From an uncultured Collinsella sp. (GTDB lineage Bacteria; Actinomycetota; Coriobacteriia; Coriobacteriales; Coriobacteriaceae), in NCBI GenBank assembly GCA_902495355.1, contig CABUWV010000008.1:53747-117746 (forward strand): 64,000 nt of DNA. Direction: 5' to 3'. How positions within the stretch are numbered: position 1 is the first letter of the stretch; each line of letters begins with the position of its first letter. The notes beneath the pieces were generated by a model. That model was not told where the DNA came from. It made no database searches and saw only the letters and a program-made list of their open reading frames with translations. Shown here one piece after another: positions 1 to 7,792 of the stretch. Position numbers and translations under genes: made by a program.

Positions 1-3000
1 TGGCAAAACGTCAACAACTTCGATACGAACAGCGATCTCTACAAGCATAGCGACTACGGTGGCGGCACCTGGTCGTACCTAAGCAACAATGAGTCCTCAA
101 CAGTACTCGCCAACGACAACAACGGTTTCTCGGGCATTCACGCCACGAGTGTTGAGTTCTGCAGCGACGCCAGCACGGGCAAAAAGAGCCGCGTTGCCGA
201 GCTCCGTGCCTACGGCGACAGTTCCTCCACGACGATTGACGGCAAGTCATACGCCGGAAAGGTTGAGCTGGTCCTCTACTCGTTTAGCAACGGGCGTACG
301 CGCACTCTCGACACACACCTGCCGGTGACGGTCAACACTAATATGATGTACGAAGGCCGTTTTAAGTACCTGGATGCCGGTTACCTGCAAGAGCACGACG
401 CCGTCTTTGATGTCGAGGCGGGCGATGTCGATGGCGACGGCGTCGACGAGCTTTTTGTCTACGCGGGCTGCTATGTCGACGAGAACGGCGTGCGCAAGGC
501 TGTAGTCGACATGTATGACTTGGAGGGCGGCAACTGGAAGCAAAGCGTCGTCAAGATCGATGCCGGTAACGCCGCGGACTACACCACGCACAACAAGGGC
601 GGGAACGACTCCTGGACGCAGCTTCAGTCAGCTCCTGTCGTTTCGCTAGCGGCCGGCGACCTCGATCGCGATTTTTGCGATGACCTCGCCATCGTGGTCT
701 CGGCACCCTACGGCAAGAAGAATATTGATAAGTCGACGCATTGCGAGCTGTTTTCGTGGGATGCATCCAAGGGTGCGCTCGTCCATGTCGATGCTCTGGG
801 CGACGCGGGCGCAATCTCCCTCTCCGCGAACGGCAAGACCATGGTCGCTGCGAATGCGACGTTCGGCACGTTTGCCGCCTACGATGAAGAAGGAAAGAAG
901 ACGGGTGAAACCGTCACGGGCCTTATTCTTGCGGGCTATGACTGGCAACGCAGCGCTTTTGATTACGGCGCTTCTGACGGCAGCAAGGGGCTGTACGGCG
1001 CGCTGTACCGCTACGCGTATTTTGACTCGGAGTCTGGCGAGTTCAAGCTTTCCGATTGCAAGGAATACAGAGACGGGCTCCTCGCCTCCTATGGGCTGAT
1101 GCATGTGCCCAACAGCGCATGGAAGGATAGCGCTCAGGATAAGCGCTATCCGTGCACCTTGGCGCCTATTGCCCTTGCCACTGCCAACCTTGACGGCCTG
1201 TCCGAGCAGCTGGCGGTCGACGAGGTGCTCGTGGGCGGCGATGTGTTCCGCGACTTTGCCTGCAACACGGCACAGAGCGGGGCTCAGGGCTTGGGGTCCA
1301 TGGTCGGAACCATGAGCATGAGCGGTCAGCAATACAACAGCAGCAACAAGCATGACCACAAGGGTATAGAGCAGGTGTGGATCAGCGACGTCAAGGCGGG
1401 CAGCGTCTCGGGTTCGGACCGCTATAACGAGAGCTTTATCGCCGTGGTGGGCAAGCACCGCGACGAGGACCTGCGCAAGAACGATGACTACTATTGGATG
1501 ACCGCCTCGCATTTTTCGCTCGACGAGAACGGAAAGGTGCGCCGCGGCGAGGAGCAGGTGATTAGCGAGAGCAACCGTCGCGGCACTACCTACGGCACAT
1601 TTATCTCGCTCGCGCTGCCCGATGTCGACAACGACAGCGTCAAGATCACGTACAAGGACCGCTACAAGGTCTATACCAACCCGCGCGTGCTTGCCGTGCT
1701 GCAGGATGCGCCCTATGTTGAGGATCTGGAGCAGGCATACGGCTATCTGGTGTTGGGCGGCACGTCATACGGAGAGGAAAAGGGCACGGGGACATCCCAG
1801 GGCTATACCATTGGCGCCGAGTTGGGCGTTGCCGTCGAGGTGCAGACCGGTCCGCCCCTGGTCGCGATGAATGCTTCAGTCGATTTTGCCGCCGAGGGAT
1901 GCTATGACTACCGGAGCGAGCGCACGGTCAGCGCAAGCGTAAGCTATGAGTCGCATGCCGGCGAGGGTGACAAGGCCGTGCTCTACACGATTCCGATGGT
2001 CTATTACGAGTATGAGATCGAAAATGAGGAAACTGGTGGCAAGGGCGTGATGGCGGCGCCCGTGTCGCTCGGCGCGCAGACCTCGGTCGTTAATGTCGAG
2101 GCCTATGACCGCATTGCCAAACAGCACAATATGACGCCGCTCAGCTACTTTTTGACCAACCGGTCGGGAGAACCCGGAACCTATCAAACGACGCTCAACG
2201 GCGAGACTCCCGTTGGGGATTCCTTTGGCCTGGGCAAGCCTGGCGTAACGCGCGCCTACACGCACGATGGGTTTAACGGCGCCGCCGCGCAGTCGGGGGC
2301 GAGCATTGAGCAGACCATCGAAGTCGAGGAGGGCAAGGAGCAGGAGCTCGAGCTCGGCTTGACGCTGAACGGCAGCGTTGTCATGGGCGCGAAGCTTGCA
2401 AAGCACGAGTTGTTTGGCGGCCTGTGCTTTGGTGCCAACGCCGGCTTTACTGCGGGTAACTCCTCGAGTGAATCGACCGAATACGGCGGCACCGTCGACA
2501 ACCTGCCCGAGGCCGCGCAGGGCAAGTACGGTTTTGTGTGGCGTCTGGGCGTCAACGCGGTGGATGTCGACAAGTTCGAGGCAGACTCGGGCGACAAGCT
2601 CGGCACCAAAGACACCGACCAGTTCTGGATCGTGGGCTATGACGTTAAGGACGTCGAGATGCCCGACGCGCCGGCCGTGACGGGCTTTACGGCAAACGCC
2701 GTCGATTCGACCAGCGTTACGTTTAGCTGGGACGATGTACTCGCAAACAAGAGTGGCTTTAGCTACGGCGTGGGCATGCTGCAGAGCAATGCGGCGGATG
2801 CGGTCGTCAATAGCTGGAAGATTGCCGACAACACGCAGACCTCGCTCAAGTGGGATGGGCTGCAGCCCAATACGGAGTATCGATTCGCCATCGCCGCCGT
2901 TAAGAATGGATCCACGACCGAAACAGGTATTCGCTCGGCAATCATCACGGTCAAGACCATGCCCGATGGCATGACGATGACCGTGAGCGGACCTGCGGCG

Positions 3001-3687
3001 GATGCTGCGGAGGGGTCGGATCTTGGATACGACTCTTCGGTTGAGCGCACGGCGGGAAGCCACCTGACGCTCTCGGCGATTGGCCATGTGAAGCAACTCG
3101 GTGCCGACGATAGCGAAACAGGGTTGGCACCGACCTATATGTGGTACCGCAAGGGCCGCGGCGAGACAGAGTTTAAGCTCGTGGGTGCCGATGGCAACCT
3201 CGCGGCTGGAACGGCCTCAAAGCTCGAGATTGACCTGACCGCAGACGATGACGGTGCGCAGTATTACTGCCACGTGGGATACAACGACGTGGGCCTCGAC
3301 ACCGGCACGACGCTCGTGAATATCGAGGCCGGGGAGACGGCGCCCACAATGGTGAACGCCACCCCGATCCGCACGCGCCGCCTGTTCTCACAGGCAAGTG
3401 CGGGCGCCAAGAAGTTCCTGGACCATACGCTGGTAAACACCGCCGGCCCAACCGATTCCGAAGGGTCAAAGGACCCCGAGACTCCTGAGACCCCGACGAA
3501 CCCGGACAAGCCCAAGTCCGACAACGGAGCTAAGACCGACACCAAGGTCAAGACAACGACCACAGCGAAGAACCTCGCAAACACCGGCGACCAAACATTC
3601 GCCCTAGTCGCCACCGCAGCAGCAGCGGGAGCAACGCTCGTAGTGATAGCCCTCATCATGCTGATCAAGCGCCGCAAGACCCACTAG
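1..3687 (+). CDS. Large wall-anchored surface protein with FG-GAP-like, Fn3 and Ig-like regions (5' partial)
   Basis: The frame is open from base 1, so the start lies left of the window; 1,228 residues are visible. The N-terminal part has Asp-rich loops of FG-GAP/VCBS type (DVDGDG at about visible residues 142-147, a second at GDLDRD), suggesting a beta-propeller. A long Gly/Thr/Ser-rich beta region follows, then a fibronectin type III-like domain (after PDAPAVTGFTA), an Ig-like domain with a YYCHVG core, and a Pro/Thr/Lys-rich wall-spanning stretch. It ends with a sorting signal: LANTG at about 1192-1196, a hydrophobic helix and KRRK. LANTG fits the LAXTG signal used by many actinobacterial class E sortases. 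Cell-surface binding or adhesion is inferred from the architecture; no ligand can be named. A hairpin terminator follows 30 bases after the stop. Confidence 0.8.
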   Translation, partial: WQNVNNFDTNSDLYKHSDYGGGTWSYLSNNESSTVLANDNNGFSGIHATSVEFCSDASTGKKSRVAELRAYGDSSSTTIDGKSYAGKVELVLYSFSNGRTRTLDTHLPVTVNTNMMYEGRFKYLDAGYLQEHDAVFDVEAGDVDGDGVDELFVYAGCYVDENGVRKAVVDMYDLEGGNWKQSVVKIDAGNAADYTTHNKGGNDSWTQLQSAPVVSLAAGDLDRDFCDDLAIVVSAPYGKKNIDKSTHCELFSWDASKGALVHVDALGDAGAISLSANGKTMVAANATFGTFAAYDEEGKKTGETVTGLILAGYDWQRSAFDYGASDGSKGLYGALYRYAYFDSESGEFKLSDCKEYRDGLLASYGLMHVPNSAWKDSAQDKRYPCTLAPIALATANLDGLSEQLAVDEVLVGGDVFRDFACNTAQSGAQGLGSMVGTMSMSGQQYNSSNKHDHKGIEQVWISDVKAGSVSGSDRYNESFIAVVGKHRDEDLRKNDDYYWMTASHFSLDENGKVRRGEEQVISESNRRGTTYGTFISLALPDVDNDSVKITYKDRYKVYTNPRVLAVLQDAPYVEDLEQAYGYLVLGGTSYGEEKGTGTSQGYTIGAELGVAVEVQTGPPLVAMNASVDFAAEGCYDYRSERTVSASVSYESHAGEGDKAVLYTIPMVYYEYEIENEETGGKGVMAAPVSLGAQTSVVNVEAYDRIAKQHNMTPLSYFLTNRSGEPGTYQTTLNGETPVGDSFGLGKPGVTRAYTHDGFNGAAAQSGASIEQTIEVEEGKEQELELGLTLNGSVVMGAKLAKHELFGGLCFGANAGFTAGNSSSESTEYGGTVDNLPEAAQGKYGFVWRLGVNAVDVDKFEADSGDKLGTKDTDQFWIVGYDVKDVEMPDAPAVTGFTANAVDSTSVTFSWDDVLANKSGFSYGVGMLQSNAADAVVNSWKIADNTQTSLKWDGLQPNTEYRFAIAAVKNGSTTETGIRSAIITVKTMPDGMTMTVSGPAADAAEGSDLGYDSSVERTAGSHLTLSAIGHVKQLGADDSETGLAPTYMWYRKGRGETEFKLVGADGNLAAGTASKLEIDLTADDDGAQYYCHVGYNDVGLDTGTTLVNIEAGETAPTMVNATPIRTRRLFSQASAGAKKFLDHTLVNTAGPTDSEGSKDPETPETPTNPDKPKSDNGAKTDTKVKTTTTAKNLANTGDQTFALVATAAAAGATLVVIALIMLIKRRKTH

Positions 3688-3716
3688 TAGCCAGTCGAAC
3701 ATATCGACAACCCAAA

Positions 3717-3753
3717 AACCCGGGTAGCCAAAAAACAGGCCACCCGGGTTTTC
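3717..3753 (+). terminator. Rho-independent terminator of the surface-protein gene
   Basis: A 13-bp stem with one mismatch (AACCCGGGTAGCC against GGCCACCCGGGTT) closes an A-rich loop and is followed by TTTTCT. It lies 30 bases after the stop codon. Confidence 0.8.
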
Positions 3754-3774
3754 TGTTGAGTGGAGACTCCGCAA

Positions 3775-4009
3775 GCGGAAACTGCATCCCACAATTAGCG
3801 CCCGGAACGGGACACATTTTCCGTCAAGCCCTCATCCGGAAAATCCATCCCAGTTTGAGCGCCCAGACCGGGACGCACTTTCCCAAAGGGTCCTCAACGG
3901 GAAACTGCGTCCCATAATTAGACCGAGAAATGGGATGAACTTTCCCAATCGGGTCCCAAGCGGAAACTGCATCCCATTCCAGACAAGAATTTCGGGACAC
4001 ACTTTCCGC
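3775..4009. repeat. Array A: four tandem palindromic units, 61-62 bp period
   Basis: Four hairpin units start at about 3775, 3836, 3898 and 3960. Each has a left arm like GCGGAAACTGCATCCCA, a loop of about 16 variable bases, and a right arm like CGGGACACACTTTCCGC that pairs with it. Spacers of 11-13 bases between units share the core GGGTCC. The same unit and period recur in array B at 25687-25857. The array sits between the convergent surface-protein and LtaS-like genes. Arms differ between units but remain paired, so the hairpin appears to be what is kept. No coding sequence is credible here. Confidence 0.8.
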
Positions 4010-4017
4010 AAACAAAG

Positions 4018-4038
4018 AAGGCCACATAACGTGGCCTT
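4018..4038. terminator. Short hairpin after array A
   Basis: AAGGCCAC and GTGGCCTT are perfect 8-bp arms around a 5-base loop. On the minus strand the hairpin is followed by CTTTGTTT, so it may end transcription coming from the LtaS-like gene; on the plus strand no T-run follows. Confidence 0.45.
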
Positions 4039-4093
4039 CAACTTATATATGTTCGGCGATACACCCAAGACAAGCCACGCTCCAACAACAGGG

Positions 4094-4223
4094 CGTCTGT
4101 CCGGGCGGAGGCATATAAGGTTCATCGCGAGTTCCGCACGCAAAGGAGGCCACTTAATGTGGCCTCCGTCTTGCGCAGGACTGTCCGAGCAGGGAGCCTT
4201 ACATACCTCCGCCCGGACAGACG
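4094..4223. repeat. Nested inverted repeat downstream of the LtaS-like gene
   Basis: Outer arms 4094-4120 and 4197-4223 (27 bases each) are inverted copies with only two or three mismatches; the core is CTGTCCGGGCGGAGG. Inside is a second perfect hairpin, GGAGGCCAC / GTGGCCTCC (4145-4167). On the minus strand the inner hairpin is followed by TTTGCG, so it could act as the terminator of the gene ending at 4244. The 27-bp outer arms are longer than a terminator needs and could form a cruciform. Confidence 0.65.
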
Positions 4224-4243
4224 TTTCAGTTATGAGCGACCCG

Positions 4244-6544
4244 CTACTTGATCTTGGTCGTACCCGGTGCCAGGTTGGGGTCGGTCTCGTTGGCCTCGGT
4301 CTGGAAGTGCTCGGTGTACACGTTCTTGCCGTCGCGGAACATCTCGTAGTACTGCATCTTGGCGTAATCCTCGCGCGCCTTGGTGGCGGCTGCGGCTTCG
4401 GCGTCGTCACCGGTGACGTTGGAGGAGAGCGCCCAACGCAGGCTGGCGTCCTCGTAGCCGACCGAGTTGATAGCGGGCAGCGACTCGCGCAGCGTCATGT
4501 GCGCTTTCTGGTAGTCAGTCAGCGGGGCGCCAATCAGCTGCATGAGCTGCGTGGACAGGTAGTTGGTGGACAGGTCGTCGACCTCACTCGTCTGGTCGCA
4601 GCCGGCAACGTCGTAGTTGGCCCAGATGATGTAGTCGGTCTGCCACAGACGTTCCTGGTGCGTGGCATCGTCCTCGCCGGTAAACCACTTATCGTTGAAC
4701 TTGGACGGGAAGAACGGCTGGTGGTCGCCCCAGAACACCACGACTACCTTACGGTCGAGCTTGCTCAGGGCGTTGAGGAAGTAGCGAAGCGCCTGGTCGG
4801 ACTGCTCGATGCACGAGACATACTCGTCGACATCGGACAGCGTGCCGTCCTCGACGGTCTTGGCGTCCAGATCGGTCGTGTCGATATTCAGGTGCATCTG
4901 CTTGTCGACCGGCAGCAGGCCCGTGTCGTAGCCCGAGTGGTTCTGCATGGTCACGTCGAAGATAAACTGCGGATCGGCGTTCTGGTCGAGCAACTCGAGA
5001 ATCTTGTCGTAGGTAGCCTGGTCGGTCACCATGCCGCGCAGGGTGTCGGCTCCCTGGAAGTCGTTGATGGACAGGAACTGGTCAAAGCCAAAGTCCTTGT
5101 AGACGTTCTCGCGGTTCCAGTTGGTCGCGTGGTTGGGGTGCATGGCCGTGGTGGAATATCCGAGCGACTTGAACTGCTCTGCCAGATTCCCGGTCGTTTC
5201 CATGTTGTAGATGGTGTAGGGGTACACACCCGAGCCCAGGTTGGCCATGGAGTTGCCGGTCATAAACTCAAACTCGGTATTGGCGGTGCCGCCGCCGTAG
5301 GCGCTCACGTAGAGCTTGCCGCGGCTGAGGCAGTTGGACAGGTTCTTAAAGTACTGCGGGCCCTTGTAGCCGGCGCGCATGTTCTGATAGATCGACAGGT
5401 CCGAGAAGGTCTCGTTCATGATGGCGATGACCGTGGGCTTCTCGCTGTCGAACTGCTCCTTTGCGGCGGCGCGCTCGTCGCTCTTGGCCGCGTCGGACTT
5501 GTCGTAGGCCTTGGCGTACTTTTTGAGCGTGGCCTTGGCATCGTCGACGGAGTAGTCGGCGGGTTTGGGCGGCTTGATGGACTGCGCCGCACTAATAAAG
5601 GCAGGCAGGTAGCCCTCGCGCCAGTAGCTCTCGAGCGGGCGCCAGGTGTAGACGGTGATGCCGAGGGTGTTGTAGTAGTCGATAAGCGTGACGTGCGCGG
5701 TCACGCCGCCCAGGCACAGCACGGCGACGAGCAGGTTGGTGAGCAGCATGCGCTTGGCGTTGGCGGCGCCCTTCTGACGGTGCGGTGCCACCAGGCCGGC
5801 GTATTCGCATAGCAGCATGGCGATGGCGGTAAAGCCCATGGACAGCACGCAGAACAGTGAGATCGAGAAGGTGTAGCCGGTGCCGGCGACCGCGGCGGCG
5901 GTGGAGATGGCCGAAAGGTCGCCCGGCTGGATGGGCATGGATTTAAACGTGATGACGAAGAACTCGGCAATGCCCAGGACAAAGAGGGCAAAGGCCAGGA
6001 CCGCGGGAGCTGCGCCGTGGCGCTGGAACAGGAAGAACAGGCCGACCATGAGCGTGGTGATGATGGCCCACTCGAGCAGGATGCACAGGGGGTAGACCCA
6101 GGTAAAGTCGTGGTTGGACGAGACCTCCATGCCCAGCAGCGCAAAGACGCCGGCGAGCAGCAGGCACAAGACGGCGGCGACGAGCGGTTTGCCCACAAAG
6201 GCGCCGCGCAGGCGGGCGAGCTTGCCGGTGGGGGCGGGGGCGTCGGGCCCGGCGAACGCAAAGACGCGCGGGGCGATGCGGTCGCGGGCGATGCTGGCCC
6301 AAGCGCAGCCGGTGAGGATGGCGTTGGTCAGGATGAGCATCACAAAGGCGAGCGGCTCGTTTTGCGCGACGAGGCCAATAGCGCCCCAAATGGTCAAAAA
6401 GAGCTGGAACAGGCCGAAGGCGACGCTCCACCCAAGAGCGCTTTTGGCAACGGTGCCCGACTGAGCGCGAATGGCCTTGGCCTCGCGCAAAACAAGGTAG
6501 ACGGTCGCCGCAAGACCGACGAGCGAGATGGCGGCAGCGAACAT
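4244..6544 (-). CDS. LtaS-like sulfatase-fold phosphoglycerol transferase (lipoteichoic acid synthase family)
   Basis: A polytopic membrane enzyme that by family would polymerise glycerol phosphate from phosphatidylglycerol onto a lipid anchor outside the membrane. The first ~300 residues hold several membrane helices; the extracytoplasmic sulfatase-type domain follows. Family metal and nucleophile motifs are visible: NETFSD (residues ~377-382), TANTEFEFMTG (~420-430, the nucleophile Thr region) and GDHQPFFPSKF near residue 590. I chose ATG 6544 because AGGAG lies seven bases upstream; a GTG at 6559 is in frame but overlaps that site. At 766 residues it is longer than typical Firmicutes LtaS (about 650), mainly through extra N-terminal helices. 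It is transcribed alone toward the repeat-rich gap. The polymer made and its anchor are not shown by the sequence. Confidence 0.82.
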   Translation of the reverse strand: MFAAAISLVGLAATVYLVLREAKAIRAQSGTVAKSALGWSVAFGLFQLFLTIWGAIGLVAQNEPLAFVMLILTNAILTGCAWASIARDRIAPRVFAFAGPDAPAPTGKLARLRGAFVGKPLVAAVLCLLLAGVFALLGMEVSSNHDFTWVYPLCILLEWAIITTLMVGLFFLFQRHGAAPAVLAFALFVLGIAEFFVITFKSMPIQPGDLSAISTAAAVAGTGYTFSISLFCVLSMGFTAIAMLLCEYAGLVAPHRQKGAANAKRMLLTNLLVAVLCLGGVTAHVTLIDYYNTLGITVYTWRPLESYWREGYLPAFISAAQSIKPPKPADYSVDDAKATLKKYAKAYDKSDAAKSDERAAAKEQFDSEKPTVIAIMNETFSDLSIYQNMRAGYKGPQYFKNLSNCLSRGKLYVSAYGGGTANTEFEFMTGNSMANLGSGVYPYTIYNMETTGNLAEQFKSLGYSTTAMHPNHATNWNRENVYKDFGFDQFLSINDFQGADTLRGMVTDQATYDKILELLDQNADPQFIFDVTMQNHSGYDTGLLPVDKQMHLNIDTTDLDAKTVEDGTLSDVDEYVSCIEQSDQALRYFLNALSKLDRKVVVVFWGDHQPFFPSKFNDKWFTGEDDATHQERLWQTDYIIWANYDVAGCDQTSEVDDLSTNYLSTQLMQLIGAPLTDYQKAHMTLRESLPAINSVGYEDASLRWALSSNVTGDDAEAAAATKAREDYAKMQYYEMFRDGKNVYTEHFQTEANETDPNLAPGTTKIK

Positions 6545-6758
6545 GCTGAGACTCCTCACAAACTTAAAACCTACGAGAGCGGGGGTTTACCCGATTGTTA
6601 CCTAAATATGCACTGCATTTGCGGGCTGCGCACAACAACCAGCCATATTAACGCGCATGTGCGGCGGTGTGGCGCAATGTAGTGGCGACCTGCGCGATAA
6701 TGGACGGGAATTACACGGAAACGTAAAGGCTTCTTAAAGAATTGGCGAGGATAGAGCT

Positions 6759-7634
6759 ATGGGCGAGCGGGTTTGTATGACGGGTGCCGGGCACTGCGGC
6801 GGAGCTGCGGGCGTGGATGCGAACGGTTATCCGGTCGAGACTACGGGTAACGCGGTGCTGGACATCTTGGAGCACCGCTCGTCCACGCGTGCCTTCGCGC
6901 GTGATGACGACGACCGTCCCGTGGCGGTGACCGACGAGCAGCGCGCAGCGATTTTGCATGCGGCGAGTCGCGCGCCGTCGGCGGGCGCCATGATGATGTA
7001 TTCCATCGTGAGCATCCGCGAGCAGGCAACGCTCGACCGCCTGGCTGACCTGTGCGACCACCAGCCCATGATCGCCAAGGCGCCCTGGGCACTTATATTT
7101 GTGGTCGACTATGCCAAGTGGATCAATCTGTTTAAGCACGTGGGCTGCTTTGAGCCCGAGTTTGTAGAGCGTACGGGCAAGGCGCCCCGCCGCGCGCCGG
7201 GTCTGGGCGACTTTGCCATCGCGGCTCAGGATGCCGTGATCGCCGCGCAAAACGCCGTGGTTGCCGCCGAGGCCCTGGGGCTGGGGAGCTGCTATATCGG
7301 CGACATCGTCGAGAACGCCGAGGAAGTTGCCGCGCTGCTCGATCTGCCGCCCTATACCATGCCGCTGTCGATGCTCATCATCGGCACGCCCCGTAAGGAG
7401 CGCCCGGCAATCGCGCACCCCGTGGTGAACCTGGTGCACGAGGAGCGCTACTGCCGTGCGGATGCCGCGACTATGGATGCGCAGGTGGCCGAGATGGATG
7501 CGATGTTTCGCCCGCACGCCCGCGAGGTGGGGGAGCGCGTCGTGGATATCTACACCCGCAAGCACACGAGCCCCTTTATGGCCGAGATGAGCCGCTCCAT
7601 GGAGTGGTGGTTCAAAAACTGGCTCGGAAAATGA
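6759..7634 (+). CDS. Nitroreductase family protein
   Basis: Predicted FMN-dependent NAD(P)H oxidoreductase of the nitroreductase superfamily, 291 residues. The FMN-binding start HRSSTRAF is at about residues 38-45, followed by the helix AASRAPSAGAMM, and the second half carries GLGSCYIGDIVEN and the PLSMLIIGTP strand typical of the family. A C-terminal extension of about 60 residues ends in Trp-rich MEWWFKNWLGK. The ribosome site GAGG precedes the ATG. The physiological substrate is unknown; family members reduce nitroaromatics, quinones or flavins. A 31-base palindrome of a repeated family begins two bases after the stop. Confidence 0.85.
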   Translation: MGERVCMTGAGHCGGAAGVDANGYPVETTGNAVLDILEHRSSTRAFARDDDDRPVAVTDEQRAAILHAASRAPSAGAMMMYSIVSIREQATLDRLADLCDHQPMIAKAPWALIFVVDYAKWINLFKHVGCFEPEFVERTGKAPRRAPGLGDFAIAAQDAVIAAQNAVVAAEALGLGSCYIGDIVENAEEVAALLDLPPYTMPLSMLIIGTPRKERPAIAHPVVNLVHEERYCRADAATMDAQVAEMDAMFRPHAREVGERVVDIYTRKHTSPFMAEMSRSMEWWFKNWLGK

Positions 7635-7636
7635 CG

Positions 7637-7667
7637 AATGTGACAAGGGGATAGTCCCTTTGTCACA
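7637..7667. repeat. GTGACAAAGGGAC-type palindrome, copy 1
   Basis: GTGACAAGGGGA pairs with TCCCTTTGTCAC around a short centre. It starts two bases after the nitroreductase stop. Same family as 21006, 31974, 33523, 35488 and 37531. No U-tract follows. Confidence 0.75.
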
Positions 7668-7751
7668 CTTCATATCGCCGCGGTGGCCTAAAGACTGTAT
7701 AAATCTTTATCTAGCTGGGAAAACAGTGCATTAAAACATGGGCCGATTACC

Positions 7752-7757
7752 TATAAT
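7752..7757 (+). promoter_or_regulatory. Probable -10 element of the kup promoter
   Basis: A perfect TATAAT lies 35 bases before the kup start codon in an AT-rich stretch. No good -35 hexamer is visible at 16-18 bases upstream, so this is tentative. The leader is too short to hold a ydaO-type c-di-AMP riboswitch. Confidence 0.4.
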
Positions 7758-7792
7758 CCCTTCGAACATTAAAGTTGGGAGGAAACCGGCTT

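Noticed and set aside
3775..4009. CRISPR-like array
   Set aside because: The period is regular, but repeats are diverged self-complementary arms, the variable segments are about 16 and 12 bases, and no cas gene is present.
3935..5812. A 625-codon open frame on the plus strand
   Set aside because: It begins in repeat array A and runs antisense to the LtaS-like gene, which has intact metal-site motifs.
7668..7792. c-di-AMP (ydaO-type) riboswitch before kup
   Set aside because: The gap is only 125 bases and lacks the conserved ydaO core; a -10 element leaves a leader of about 30 bases.
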